This document shows positions 1 through 8,524 of a DNA stretch of 64,000 nucleotides, piece by piece; the first letter of the stretch is position 1, and each line of letters begins with the position of its first letter. The notes beneath the pieces are model-generated. The model did no database searches and was not told the origin of the DNA. It worked only from the letters and a program-made list of their open reading frames with translations. The stretch lies in NCBI GenBank assembly GCA_902475545.1, contig CABRZP010000001.1:1-64000 (forward strand), read 5' to 3'. The translations under genes and the position numbers were made by a program. This DNA is from an uncultured bacterium (GTDB lineage: Bacteria; Cyanobacteriota; Vampirovibrionia; Gastranaerophilales; Gastranaerophilaceae).

Positions 1-165
1 TCAATACAACAAACTAACAATACTACCAACCTTGGTGGCAAAGTACCCGCTGTGGCGAGCAGAACAGTTCTGAAACAACTAACCCCAACCCAAAAAACCG
101 CCCTAGGTGCAAAATCACAAAATACAACAAAAACAACAAATAGTGCAATACTAAAACATCTGTAA
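1..165 (+). CDS. Possible C-terminal end of a low-complexity protein (partial)
   Basis: Frame 1 is open from the first base to a TAA at 163-165 and would encode 54 residues rich in Thr, Asn, Gln and Lys with no recognisable domain. The strand is rich in C and A and poor in G, unlike the clear plus-strand genes nearby. A copy of a dispersed repeat lies inside the frame. A hairpin terminator follows at 250-285, which fits a gene ending here. The opposite strand is also open, so the coding assignment is uncertain. Confidence 0.3.
   Translation, partial: SIQQTNNTTNLGGKVPAVASRTVLKQLTPTQKTALGAKSQNTTKTTNSAILKHL
26..62. repeat. Dispersed repeat, copy 1 (TTGGTGGC...GAGCAG)
   Basis: This stretch carries TTGGTGGC, then about 15 variable bases containing ACCC, then GGCGAGCAG. 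Copies 2 (188-226) and 3 (13306-13343) share the same two blocks at nearly the same spacing. The unit is too short for an IS element and no transposase is nearby. Its function is unknown. Confidence 0.55.
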
Positions 166-187
166 TAAAATCAACTACCCGCAACTC

Positions 188-226
188 CAACCAATATTGG
201 TGGCATATACCCACTGCGGTGAGCAG
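188..226. repeat. Dispersed repeat, copy 2
   Basis: This is the second copy of the TTGGTGGC...GGTGAGCAG unit, about 160 bases after copy 1. The middle reads ATATACCCACTG, against AAGTACCCGCTG in copy 1. It lies between the doubtful partial CDS and the terminator at 250-285. Confidence 0.55.
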
Positions 227-249
227 ACCTCGCATATTTTATGCACCCA

Positions 250-285
250 AAAAGCGGCAGACCAGTGAAATAGCTTGCCGCTTTT
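250..285 (+). terminator. Intrinsic terminator upstream of the Mla-like operon
   Basis: AAAAGCGGCA (250-259) pairs perfectly with TGCCGCTTTT (276-285), leaving a 16-base loop. The T-rich right arm on the plus strand suggests that it ends transcription entering from the left edge. The arms would also allow minus-strand termination. Confidence 0.65.
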
Positions 286-338
286 AGTTTTGTTTGAGGT
301 TGTTAAATATGGTTAAAAATAAGGATAGGTTATTACTT

Positions 339-368
339 TTGACAATCAATTGATGTTTTTAGTATAAT
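339..368 (+). promoter_or_regulatory. Sigma70-type promoter of the Mla-like operon
   Basis: A perfect -35 TTGACA (339-344) is followed after 18 bases by a perfect -10 TATAAT (363-368). The ATG at 375 is only six bases further on, so the start point of transcription should fall at or beside the A of the start codon. This predicts a leaderless mRNA. Confidence 0.8.
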
Positions 369-374
369 TCACTT

Positions 375-1184
375 ATGGTTATGCTGAATAAATATTTAAG
401 ACAGTCACCAACTTACAGATTGTTTTTACATTTTTTACGAGTATGTGCTGATTTTTTGGACACAATTGGTAAGATTGCACAAATTGGTTTTCATGTTCTT
501 AAATGTATATTCAAAGGTGAAATCTCCATAAAAGAATTATTTTATCAATGTGATAGATTTGGAGTAAGTTCTTTACCTATCACCTTGTCTATTGTTGGAA
601 TGACTTCAATAATTGTGGCTTCACAAGTTGCTCATGAAATGGTTAAGCAAGGTGGAAGTAATTTTGTAGGAATGCTTATGACTATATTGATTGTGCGTGA
701 AGTCGGTGCTATTATGTCCGGTTTTGCAATTACATCAATGATTGGATCATCTTTGGCTTCTGAACTTGCAACAATGAGGGTTACTGAACAGGTTGACGCG
801 ATAGATGTTCTTGGAGTTGATTCTGTAAGATATCTGTTTGTGCCAAGAGTTTTATCAGGAATTATAATGATGCCATTTGTTGTAATTCTTGCTTCTGTTG
901 TTGGAGTTTTGCTTGGGGCTGTAACTTCGGATATGTTTGCAGGATTAACATATCGGGCATATTTTGACTCGGTGTGGTTAGGTTTGTATATGAAAGATTT
1001 ATGGGTAAGTCTTTTGAAAGCGGCTGTATTTGGCGGAACTATATCATTGATTAGCTGTACTTGCGGATTTTTTGCATCCGGTGGTGCAAAAGGCGTAGGT
1101 CTTGCAACAACTAAGGCTGTTGTATGGTCATTTATTGCAATTGTTATCTGGGATATGGTTTTTGCAATTTTATTTTTCTTTTAA
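375..1184 (+). CDS. mlaE: MlaE-family ABC transporter permease
   Basis: This 269-residue membrane protein matches the MlaE/YrbE permease family, which moves phospholipids or related lipids across the cell envelope. Hydrophobic segments lie at roughly residues 60-85, 95-120, 155-185 and 240-269, and the central V-R-E-V-G block with Ala/Gly/Ser-rich helices is typical. The ATG at 375 is preceded directly by a -10 box and has no Shine-Dalgarno; an in-frame ATG at 381 is the alternative. The ATPase subunit follows within 20 bases, so the two form an operon. No MCE substrate-binding gene is visible nearby. Confidence 0.85.
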   Translation: MVMLNKYLRQSPTYRLFLHFLRVCADFLDTIGKIAQIGFHVLKCIFKGEISIKELFYQCDRFGVSSLPITLSIVGMTSIIVASQVAHEMVKQGGSNFVGMLMTILIVREVGAIMSGFAITSMIGSSLASELATMRVTEQVDAIDVLGVDSVRYLFVPRVLSGIIMMPFVVILASVVGVLLGAVTSDMFAGLTYRAYFDSVWLGLYMKDLWVSLLKAAVFGGTISLISCTCGFFASGGAKGVGLATTKAVVWSFIAIVIWDMVFAILFFF

Positions 1185-1203
1185 TTTGTGTAAGGATAAT
1201 GTT

Positions 1204-1923
1204 ATGAGTATAGAAGTTCGTAATTTAGTTAAAAAATTTGATGATCGGGTTGTTATAAATGATATCTCTTTCAAGGTTGATGATGGAGAGGTTCTTGCTA
1301 TTGTAGGGTTTTCAGGTTCAGGAAAAAGTACTGTGTTGAAACTTATATGCGGCTTGATTCCGTTTGATAATGGTGAGATTATAACTTCAGAAGGTGATAT
1401 TGCGATGGTATTCCAATATTCTGCACTTTTTGATTCTTTAAATGTTTTTGACAATATTTCTTTTGCATTGAGAGAAAGAAAAGATTTGAGGAAAAAGTAT
1501 ACCGAGTCAGATTTAAAGAAAATTGTTTCTCAAAAATTGGAACTTGTTGGTTTGCAGGGGATAGAAAATAAGTTCCCGTCTGAATTGTCAGGTGGTATGC
1601 AGAAACGTGTCAGTTTTGCACGTGCAATTGTAACTAAACCTAATACGATTTTATATGATGAACCTACAGCAGGTTTAGATCCTATGTCGTCTACATTGAT
1701 TGAAGATTATATTGTTCAATTAAAACGGGAAATTAATGCAGCATCAATTGTTGTTACTCACCAGATGTCAACTATTACAAGAACGGCAGATCGTGTTATA
1801 ATGCTGTATGATGGAAAGATTGTATTTGAAGGAACTCCATCAGAATTACTAAAACAGGATAATCCGTATACAAAGCAGTTTGTAACGGCTTCTCTTGAAG
1901 GTCCTATGAAAATGAAAGCGTAA
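1204..1923 (+). CDS. mlaF: MlaF-like ABC transporter ATP-binding protein
   Basis: This 239-residue ABC ATPase should power the permease encoded just upstream. It has a Walker A motif GFSGSGKST at residues 35-43, a signature LSGGMQKR and a Walker B with ILYDEPTAGLD. The Met of the signature and the downstream THQM are common in the Mla/Ttg2A class. I chose the ATG at 1204 because the ABC fold begins immediately after it; an open frame reaching back to 1102 overlaps the permease. The aminotransferase gene begins 17 bases downstream and may be co-transcribed. Confidence 0.88.
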   Translation: MSIEVRNLVKKFDDRVVINDISFKVDDGEVLAIVGFSGSGKSTVLKLICGLIPFDNGEIITSEGDIAMVFQYSALFDSLNVFDNISFALRERKDLRKKYTESDLKKIVSQKLELVGLQGIENKFPSELSGGMQKRVSFARAIVTKPNTILYDEPTAGLDPMSSTLIEDYIVQLKREINAASIVVTHQMSTITRTADRVIMLYDGKIVFEGTPSELLKQDNPYTKQFVTASLEGPMKMKA

Positions 1924-1940
1924 GTTAAGGAAGTAAAAAT

Positions 1941-3182
1941 ATGAAAAATTTATTTAATGAAGATGCAATGTCTTTAGACACATATATAATGGTTAAACTT
2001 AAGGAAAAAACCGCTCAATTACGAGAAAAATTAGAAAAACGAAATAGAGCTCCTATTTCATTGTCTATGGGTGCACCTACTGCAAATCCGCCGGAAGCTC
2101 TTATTGAAAAATTAAAAGAGTTTTTAACAGAAGATAATATCCATTTATATTCTGTAACCAGAGGTGAACCATATTTCCGTCAAGCTATCGCAGAAAGAAT
2201 GAAGAACAGATTTGGAGTTTCTTTAGATGCAGATAAAGAGATTTTTTCTTTATTGGGCTCAAAAGACGGATTGGCAAATTTAATCCGATTTATTATTTCG
2301 CCAAAACATGAAGATAAGGAAAAAGATATTATTTTAATTCCTGATCCGGGGTATGCATCATATTCTCAAATGGTTGGCTGCTCTGGCGGAAAAGCTTTTC
2401 CTATTCCATTGACTGCTGAAAATAATTATCAGCCGAATATGGAAGATGTATTTGAAAATCTTAAAGCTGAGGGTTATGATGAAAATAAAGTTAAGGCTTT
2501 GATTATTAATTATCCTAATAATCCGTTAGGTGTGCCTGCTACCCGTGAATATGTAAAATCAGTTATTGATTTTTGTAAAAAACATGATATTTTATTGATT
2601 TCGGATGCTGCATATTGTGATATTTATTTTGATGAAAAAGAAAAACCGTTTAGTGTTTTAGAATTTGATGGTGCAAAGGATATTGCGGTTGAATTTTTTA
2701 GTTTGTCTAAACCTTATGCAATTACAGGCTGGAGACTTGGCTGGGTTTGCGGTAACAGTGAAGTTATCTGTCGATTTGCAAAAGCTAAATCAACTATTGA
2801 TAACGGTATATTTAAAGCTTTACAAAAGGCATGTGCTTATATTATGAATTCGCCGGAAGGAGATGAATATATTGCTTGCGGTAATTGTGCTTATAAAAGA
2901 AAACAGGCAATCATGGTTAAAGGTTTACGAGAATTAGGCTGGGAAATTGATGATAATAAACTTCCACATACAACCTTCTATTTATGGCTTCCAATTCCAA
3001 GAAAATATGATTCTTCATACAAATTCTGCGAAGACTTACTTGAAAAATCAGGTATTGTTATTGTGCCGGGCGATGCGTTCGGAAAATGCGGAGAAGGGTA
3101 TTTTAGAATATCTTTTGTTTGTAGTGATGAAAAGCTTCAAGAAGTTATTGACAGAATGAAAGCTGATGGTTTTAAATATTAG
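1941..3182 (+). CDS. dapL: LL-diaminopimelate aminotransferase-like class I/II aminotransferase
   Basis: This 413-residue PLP enzyme resembles LL-diaminopimelate aminotransferase, which makes LL-DAP directly from tetrahydrodipicolinate for lysine and peptidoglycan synthesis in Cyanobacteria and some other phyla. The conserved NYPNNPLG block, the ISDAAYCDIYFD block and the PLP lysine in FSLSKPYAITGWR (about K257) are visible. The start at 1941 has the ribosome-binding site AAGGAAG. Substrate assignment within this aminotransferase group is not certain from sequence alone; related ones act on other amino acids. The gene ends TAG-TAA at a strong terminator. Confidence 0.75.
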   Translation: MKNLFNEDAMSLDTYIMVKLKEKTAQLREKLEKRNRAPISLSMGAPTANPPEALIEKLKEFLTEDNIHLYSVTRGEPYFRQAIAERMKNRFGVSLDADKEIFSLLGSKDGLANLIRFIISPKHEDKEKDIILIPDPGYASYSQMVGCSGGKAFPIPLTAENNYQPNMEDVFENLKAEGYDENKVKALIINYPNNPLGVPATREYVKSVIDFCKKHDILLISDAAYCDIYFDEKEKPFSVLEFDGAKDIAVEFFSLSKPYAITGWRLGWVCGNSEVICRFAKAKSTIDNGIFKALQKACAYIMNSPEGDEYIACGNCAYKRKQAIMVKGLRELGWEIDDNKLPHTTFYLWLPIPRKYDSSYKFCEDLLEKSGIVIVPGDAFGKCGEGYFRISFVCSDEKLQEVIDRMKADGFKY

Positions 3183-3187
3183 TAAAT

Positions 3188-3233
3188 AAAAGAAGCGGCG
3201 GTTTGGTTTAACATCCAAACCGCCGCTTCTTTT
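3188..3233. terminator. Bidirectional terminator between convergent genes
   Basis: A perfect 19-bp inverted repeat (3188-3206 and 3215-3233) has GC-rich centres and A/T-rich ends, with an 8-base loop. It follows the aminotransferase stop by 5 bases and ends 7 bases from the stop of the minus-strand gene, so it can serve both. Confidence 0.9.
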
Positions 3234-3240
3234 TTATAAA

Positions 3241-3489
3241 TTAAACCTCAACAAATAATTTTCTGCCGACAATATTTTGTTTTCCGTTGTAGTAACCTGC
3301 AAAATATCCGCCTTTTACAGGTTTATTTTGTGCATAAAATCTTGAAGAAAAACTTCCTCCGTTATAGTTTACAAACGGATTATTGCTATATGGATTTGCA
3401 CTTTGAGTTTGTCTTACTACCGGAGCTGTTGTGGACACTCTGTTAGATTGAAATGCGTTTGATAAAAAATTTACTAAACCTGCTGCCAT
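3241..3489 (-). CDS. Small Asn/Ser/Gly-rich protein of unknown function
   Basis: I do not recognise this 82-residue protein. It starts with a short amphipathic segment (GLVNFLSNAF), continues with a polar Asn/Ser/Gln-rich middle and ends with GGYFAGYYNGKQNIVGRKLF. There is no signal peptide and no cysteine. GAAAGG lies about 10 bases before the ATG. The gene stands alone, convergent with the aminotransferase gene and sharing its terminator. Confidence 0.6.
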   Translation of the reverse strand: MAAGLVNFLSNAFQSNRVSTTAPVVRQTQSANPYSNNPFVNYNGGSFSSRFYAQNKPVKGGYFAGYYNGKQNIVGRKLFVEV

Positions 3490-3621
3490 CTTATTAAAAC
3501 CTTTCTACTACACACAGTTTTTAATAATAAAAATTTATTTGTCATTATTATATCATAGTAAATGAAAATTTTTTAAAATATCTTAACAAAAATCATCCGT
3601 TTTATGTAGTATAATTTTATT

Positions 3622-4881
3622 ATGTCAAATGAAAAGAAAAATATATTATTAATAGGTCAGGGTGCTGTAGTTTCTGCACTTGCAAAAAAATTAAAGTCTT
3701 ATGCCGAAGTTGGCGAAATTTACGCCGCTCCGGGAAACTGTATAGATTCTGATAGTTTTAAAAATATTGATATAAGAGAAGATGATTTAACCGGATTGTT
3801 AAAATTTGCATTAGAAAATGATATAGATTTGACTATTCCGGTTACAGATAAAGCAATAAAAGCCGATGTTGTTTCATTTTTTCAGTCAAACGGCCAAAAT
3901 ATTTTTGGCTCATCTGCTGAGGCTGCATATTTTACTCTAAATAAAATTGCAGGAAAAAGATTTTTATATAAAATCCATGCTCAAACTTCTAAATTCGGGG
4001 TTTTTGATAAGTTACAACAGGCTGAAGATTATTTGAAAACTGCAAATTTCCCTGTAACAATTAAATGCAGTGAAGTTTCAAAGTTGTCAGAAGACAGACT
4101 TGTTTGCCCAACTGTTAGTTTGGCTAGGGAATTTCTGTCAGTACTATTATCAAAAAATGAGACAGATATTTTGATTGAAGAATTTACTCATGGTAAAAAT
4201 TTTACTATTTATTTTATTACTGATGGGTATGGTGCTTTACCTATGACTTCTGTTGCTAATTATAATTTTATGGAAGATGGCGATGGTGGAATTTTAACTT
4301 CAGGTGTCGGATGTTATGCTCCTGATTATAAAATATCAGATGTTGTAATCTCAAGGGTTGAAAATGTAGTAAGGAATGCACTTGTTTCAGTTGAAAAGAA
4401 AGGTGAACCTTATGTAGGCATTCTTGGTGTTGAATGTGTATTGACGGGAGAAGATAAATTTTATGTAACTGAATTTAAGCCGTTTTTACAAGATCATGAT
4501 GCCTCTGTGGTTTTGAATTTATGTTCGGATAATCTGGTAGAAATTTTTATCTCTTGTATAAATGGATTTTTCTCTGATGAATATAGCAGTATAGAAATGA
4601 ATGATTGTTGTTCAATTTCTTCTGTTGTATCTGCACGTCAACTTAATAAAAAAATTTCAGGTCTGAATTTGGTTGAGGATATTAATAATATAGATTTTAT
4701 TAATATTAATAAAGCTAATAATGAGGTTTATCTGACTGTAAAAGGTGCCAATTTTGTTTTGACCCGAACTGCGGGAACTCTTTCAAGGGCTAAAAAATAT
4801 TTGTACGAGGATTTATCCCAAATATCTTTTGATGGTATTAAATACCGTAAAGATATCGGTGGTAATGAAGTTAATTATTAA
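3622..4881 (+). CDS. PurD-like ATP-grasp protein with altered active-site motifs
   Basis: This 419-residue protein follows the layout of phosphoribosylamine-glycine ligase (PurD). It has an N-terminal Rossmann segment ILLIGQGAVVSALAKKL, an AAPGN loop, an ATP-grasp core and a GDGDGGILTSGVGCYAP loop. Two normally conserved motifs are changed: the K-A-D-G-L-A-A-G-K-G-V nucleotide loop reads IKCSEVSKLSEDRLV, and E-F-N-x-R-F-G-D-P-E reads EFKPFLQDHD. It may be a PurD paralogue with a different or lost activity, or the only, strongly diverged, PurD. TATAAT at 3610-3615 ends six bases before the ATG and no Shine-Dalgarno is present. Confidence 0.65.
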   Translation: MSNEKKNILLIGQGAVVSALAKKLKSYAEVGEIYAAPGNCIDSDSFKNIDIREDDLTGLLKFALENDIDLTIPVTDKAIKADVVSFFQSNGQNIFGSSAEAAYFTLNKIAGKRFLYKIHAQTSKFGVFDKLQQAEDYLKTANFPVTIKCSEVSKLSEDRLVCPTVSLAREFLSVLLSKNETDILIEEFTHGKNFTIYFITDGYGALPMTSVANYNFMEDGDGGILTSGVGCYAPDYKISDVVISRVENVVRNALVSVEKKGEPYVGILGVECVLTGEDKFYVTEFKPFLQDHDASVVLNLCSDNLVEIFISCINGFFSDEYSSIEMNDCCSISSVVSARQLNKKISGLNLVEDINNIDFININKANNEVYLTVKGANFVLTRTAGTLSRAKKYLYEDLSQISFDGIKYRKDIGGNEVNY

Positions 4882-4942
4882 TCCGTTAAAAATCTACTGA
4901 TGGTGATGTTGAAATTTTATAATTTATCATTAGATAAATTGT

Positions 4943-6034
4943 ATGGTGTTTAATATTACAAAAAATTATTATGAAATTTTACAGGTCAATGTGGATTCAA
5001 CCTCTGCTGAAATTAAGACTGCTTATAGAAGATTGGCGAGAAAGTATCATCCGGATATTAATAAAGATGTTGATGCAATTGAAAAATTTAAAGATTTGAC
5101 CGAAGCGTATGAAGTTTTGTCAAACCCAAAAGAGCGTGAACAATATAATATTGTTAAAGGTTATTTTAAAAATGAGCAGACAAAAACTCATTCTCAGCGT
5201 GTCGAGGAAGAATATAGAGAAACAAAATCTAAAAATGCTAATTACTCTTCCGAAACAATAAATGATAATGCTGACAATAGTAAATCTCCATCAAAATCTA
5301 AACAACGAAAATTTAGAAAAAATAAATTCTTTCAAGTTATAGATTTTTTTAAATACTTGTTGTTAAAATTCAAAAAGAATAAAAGAAATGAAGATCGTTA
5401 TAAACCTAAAAAAGGTGATAATATAACTACAGAAGTTTCAATTTCACCGGAAGAAGTGATTACAGGCAGTAAAAGAATTGTGAATGTCAGAACAACCCAA
5501 ATGTGTCCAAAATGTTCAGGTCATCGTTTTGTTAACGGCGGAAAGTGTAATGAATGTTCCGGCAAAGGAGAAATAACCAGAACTAAAAAAATTACGGTGA
5601 CAATCCCGAAGGGCATAAAAGATGGTGCTAAATTAAGACTTCGCGGTGAAGGTGCTAACGGTAAAAACGGCGGACCTTGTGGAGATTTGTTTATTAATGT
5701 GAAAATTGAAACGAGAACTCAAATTTATTTTGATAAACTAAATATTTACTATACAGTTCCGGTTACACCTTTTGAAGCTGCTCTTGGTGAAGAAATCACA
5801 ATTCCGTGTTTTGACGGCAAAATAAAATTAAAATTACCGCCCAATACTTGTTCCGGTCAAAAATTCAGAATTGCTAATCAAGGAATAAAGAAAAACGGTA
5901 AAGTCGGAGATTTAATAGTTTCTGTAAGTATTGAATTTTCTCATGATTTGTCGGATGATGAGGTTAAGTTATACGAAGAACTTAAAAATTTGTCAAAAGA
6001 TGATGTGAGAAAGAATTTTGGATATGGAAGCTAA
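4943..6034 (+). CDS. dnaJ: DnaJ-family co-chaperone with a half zinc finger
   Basis: This 363-residue Hsp40 stimulates DnaK ATP hydrolysis and delivers unfolded clients. The J domain occupies residues 8-70 with HPD at 36-38. Canonical DnaJ has a Gly/Phe linker and four CxxCxGxG repeats. Here residues 75-150 are Lys/Ser/Asn-rich, and only two Cys pairs exist (C188/C191 and C202/C205), enough for one zinc site. The C-terminal substrate-binding beta domains follow, with TIPKGIKDGAKLRLRGEG. It could be a second, specialised DnaJ. TATAAT at 4918-4923 gives a short leader without an obvious ribosome-binding site. Confidence 0.8.
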   Translation: MVFNITKNYYEILQVNVDSTSAEIKTAYRRLARKYHPDINKDVDAIEKFKDLTEAYEVLSNPKEREQYNIVKGYFKNEQTKTHSQRVEEEYRETKSKNANYSSETINDNADNSKSPSKSKQRKFRKNKFFQVIDFFKYLLLKFKKNKRNEDRYKPKKGDNITTEVSISPEEVITGSKRIVNVRTTQMCPKCSGHRFVNGGKCNECSGKGEITRTKKITVTIPKGIKDGAKLRLRGEGANGKNGGPCGDLFINVKIETRTQIYFDKLNIYYTVPVTPFEAALGEEITIPCFDGKIKLKLPPNTCSGQKFRIANQGIKKNGKVGDLIVSVSIEFSHDLSDDEVKLYEELKNLSKDDVRKNFGYGS

Positions 6035-6695
6035 AATAAATGAAATATTTTCATCAATTCAAGGTGAAGGTCCTGTTGTAGGGTATAAACAATTGTTTAT
6101 AAGATTTTGCGGATGTAATTTAAATTGTGATTATTGTGATACTGAATTTATGCATGGGCAAATTTACACCCCTCAATCTTTGGCAGAAAAAATAATTTCA
6201 GAATATAATCTTGACAGTTTTCATTCAATATCATTAACAGGTGGCGAGCCTCTGTTATCAGCAAAGTTTTTGGAAGAATTTTTACCGTTGGTTAAGGCTA
6301 ATACTAAAATTTACTTAGAAACTAACGCAACGCTTTTTGAAAATCTTCCGATAGTAAAAAAATATGTTGATATAATTGCTGCTGATATTAAATTGCCGTC
6401 AGCTACAGGCAAAAATACTTTTGCTCAGCATAGAAAATTTTTGGCAAATTGTGATGGTGTTGAAACTTTTGCAAAAATTGTGTTTGATAAAAATATTACC
6501 AAAGAAGAAATTTCCCAGGCTGCGGCTCTGGGTAAAGAGTTTGGTATTGAATTGGTTTTACAGCCTAAAATGGGTGCCAATAATCAAATGACTGTAACTT
6601 CAGAATTTTGCAACGAAATTTTAGATAAATTTACTGATATTTATCCTAATGTTCGTTTGATTCCGCAAGTTCACAAGTTTATTGATGTCAGATAA
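6024..6695 (+). CDS. queE: 7-carboxy-7-deazaguanine synthase (radical SAM)
   Basis: QueE converts 6-carboxytetrahydropterin to 7-carboxy-7-deazaguanine in the queuosine tRNA-modification pathway. The radical-SAM cysteines are C31, C35 and C38 in CNLNCDYC, and N-terminal EIFSSIQGEG and the later SLTGGEPLL are typical. Length (about 223 residues) fits the family. I prefer the ATG at 6024; a TTG at 6018 is in frame. The start lies inside the end of dnaJ, suggesting translational coupling. No other queuosine gene is in the window. The stop abuts the stop of the convergent TPR gene with no spacer. Confidence 0.9.
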   Translation: MEAKINEIFSSIQGEGPVVGYKQLFIRFCGCNLNCDYCDTEFMHGQIYTPQSLAEKIISEYNLDSFHSISLTGGEPLLSAKFLEEFLPLVKANTKIYLETNATLFENLPIVKKYVDIIAADIKLPSATGKNTFAQHRKFLANCDGVETFAKIVFDKNITKEEISQAAALGKEFGIELVLQPKMGANNQMTVTSEFCNEILDKFTDIYPNVRLIPQVHKFIDVR

Positions 6696-7286
6696 TTATT
6701 GATTAGATGATTCAGATTTTTCGATATCTTTTTCAGTTTGATTAAGAAGTTCTTCTGATTCTTTAATCGCTTTTTGTGTTTCTTCATGCAAATCTTTCAA
6801 TTCTTCGTCAAGCAGTGTATTGCCTTTTTCCATATCTGACATTGAGCCGTTGGTATCGCCAAGCATTAGCCTTACCATACCTCTAGACATGTAACAATGA
6901 CCGCTTTTAGGGTTTATTGTTATACAGGTTGTGAAATCTGTATATGCACTCTGCGGACTGTTTAAATCCATTTTTAAAATTCCACGCATAAAGTATGCAT
7001 CATCATATTTAGGATTTAACTGAATTGCTTTATTATAGTTTGCCATAGCTGATTGTTTACTGTTTAATTCTTCGTATGCCTGACCTCTTTGGCAATATAA
7101 TTCAGCATTATCAGGATATTGTTTAATTGCTTCATTAGCTTTTTCTAAAGCTGCTTTGTATTCCTTTTTATAATTCAGGTCAATAATTTCATATTTATAA
7201 TCATCCAGAGAGACTGCGTATGCAGCACCTATTCCAATGCCAATAATAGACGCTAATAGCAAGTTAGAAACTATAATCTTTTTCAT
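6696..7286 (-). CDS. Secreted or membrane-tethered TPR protein
   Basis: This 196-residue protein has an N-terminal signal peptide or anchor (about residues 1-24) followed by three to four tetratricopeptide repeats with the usual W/Y-x-x-R/G-x-A-x-x-x-L and N-P spacing. The tail from about residue 160 is charged and probably coiled. TPR units mediate protein-protein contacts. AAGAGG precedes the ATG. It lies 12 bases downstream of a paralogous TPR gene, so the two look like a tandem duplication in one operon. The partner protein is unknown. Confidence 0.75.
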   Translation of the reverse strand: MKKIIVSNLLLASIIGIGIGAAYAVSLDDYKYEIIDLNYKKEYKAALEKANEAIKQYPDNAELYCQRGQAYEELNSKQSAMANYNKAIQLNPKYDDAYFMRGILKMDLNSPQSAYTDFTTCITINPKSGHCYMSRGMVRLMLGDTNGSMSDMEKGNTLLDEELKDLHEETQKAIKESEELLNQTEKDIEKSESSNQ

Positions 7287-7298
7287 TTTTTAATCCTC

Positions 7299-7802
7299 TT
7301 ATTTTTTATTTTTTTGTAAATCAGTATCATATAATTTATTTGCTTTTTCCAAATCTTCATCTGCACTTTTCATATCGCCTATTTCAATTTTTGCACAGGC
7401 TCTCATTGTGTAGGCAGAAGAATTTTCCGGATTGATTTCTAATGCTTTATTAAAATCTAATATTGCATCGTTAGGATTCCCAAGTTTTAATTTATAAATT
7501 CCACGCATTACGTATAATTTACTGTCTTCAGGTTTTAGATTTATTGCTTTGTTATAATCTTCAAGAGCGTTTTCTCCATTTGCAATTTTTATAGATGCTC
7601 TCCAATAATATAAATCAGCATTGTTGGGATATTTTTGAAGGGCGTTATTACATTTTTCAAGTGCGGTTTTATAATTGTTATTATTAACTAAAATTCCTAT
7701 TTCTGTTACAACATCGTTTTCTGTTTCAACAGAAAATGCAGGGGTGCTAAATCCATATCCCAGTAATAATATTGCTCCAAAAATGATTAAATATTTTTTC
7801 AT
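7299..7802 (-). CDS. Secreted TPR protein, paralogue of the next gene
   Basis: This protein of about 167 residues has a hydrophobic N-terminal signal (MKKYLIIFGAILLLGYG) and three to four TPRs with the same N-P-E-N/D-S-x-x-Y pattern as its neighbour. The ATG at 7802 gives a clean signal peptide. An in-frame ATG at 7832 would add ten residues and sits five bases after a perfect TATAAT (7838-7843 on the minus strand), so a leaderless longer form is possible. It is the first gene of the two-gene TPR operon. Confidence 0.72.
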   Translation of the reverse strand: MKKYLIIFGAILLLGYGFSTPAFSVETENDVVTEIGILVNNNNYKTALEKCNNALQKYPNNADLYYWRASIKIANGENALEDYNKAINLKPEDSKLYVMRGIYKLKLGNPNDAILDFNKALEINPENSSAYTMRACAKIEIGDMKSADEDLEKANKLYDTDLQKNKK

Positions 7803-7957
7803 TTTAATAACCCCGTTAACAATAATAAACATATTTTATTATACACTATTTTTGACAGAAATACCAGTTGTTATAAAATATTTTTTTAAATTGCAATGAC
7901 TTTTGATTTATAGTACGATGTTAACAGGAAAAATTTAGGAAGAAGGTTAAATATATT

Positions 7958-8524
7958 ATGGCAGTAAGAAAAGTTTTACATTACGGCGAACCATCATTAA
8001 GAGAGGTTTCAAAAGAAGTTCATAAAGTTTCGAAAAAGATTTCAGATTTGGTTAGAGATTTATTGGATACAATGTACGCTCAAAATGGTGTAGGTCTTGC
8101 AGCTCCGCAAATCGGTGAAAATGTCAGAGTTTTTGTAATTGATGTAGCTACAGGTAATGAACCTCTTAACCCGATGGTATTTATAAATCCTAAGATTATT
8201 AAAAAGAGTGGAGCGGTTAAAAGTAATGAAGGGTGTTTAAGTTTCCCTGAAGCGTATACTGATGTAAAACGTTATAAAAATGTTATGGTAAAAGCTATAA
8301 ATGAACACGGAAAACCTTTTGTAATGGAAGCAAAAGACGGAACTCTTCTGGCAAGGGCTATTCAGCATGAAAATGACCACCTTGACGGAATTTTATTTAT
8401 TGACCATTGTATAAATAGGTTTGAAGCTGAATCTGTGTTGAAAAAATACAATTTACCGCCTCTTGATCCAGATTTATTAGTAGAAGAAAAAGAGTTAGAG
8501 GAAGAATTAAATAAGAATGATTAA
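7958..8524 (+). CDS. def: Peptide deformylase
   Basis: Def removes the formyl group from the starting Met of new proteins. All three family motifs are present in 188 residues: GVGLAAPQIG (44-53), EGCLS with the metal-binding C93, and QHENDHLDG with H137, E138 and H141. A ribosome-binding site AGGAAGAAGG precedes the ATG. A promoter TTGCAA-17-TACGAT lies about 40 bases upstream. fmt overlaps by 8 bases, the classic def-fmt operon that removes and adds the same group. Confidence 0.96.
   Translation: MAVRKVLHYGEPSLREVSKEVHKVSKKISDLVRDLLDTMYAQNGVGLAAPQIGENVRVFVIDVATGNEPLNPMVFINPKIIKKSGAVKSNEGCLSFPEAYTDVKRYKNVMVKAINEHGKPFVMEAKDGTLLARAIQHENDHLDGILFIDHCINRFEAESVLKKYNLPPLDPDLLVEEKELEEELNKND

Noticed and set aside
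23..235. Minus-strand 70-residue frame at the left edge
   Set aside because: It overlaps both repeat copies and has no ribosome-binding site; its hydrophobic composition is what a reverse reading of C/A-rich DNA gives.
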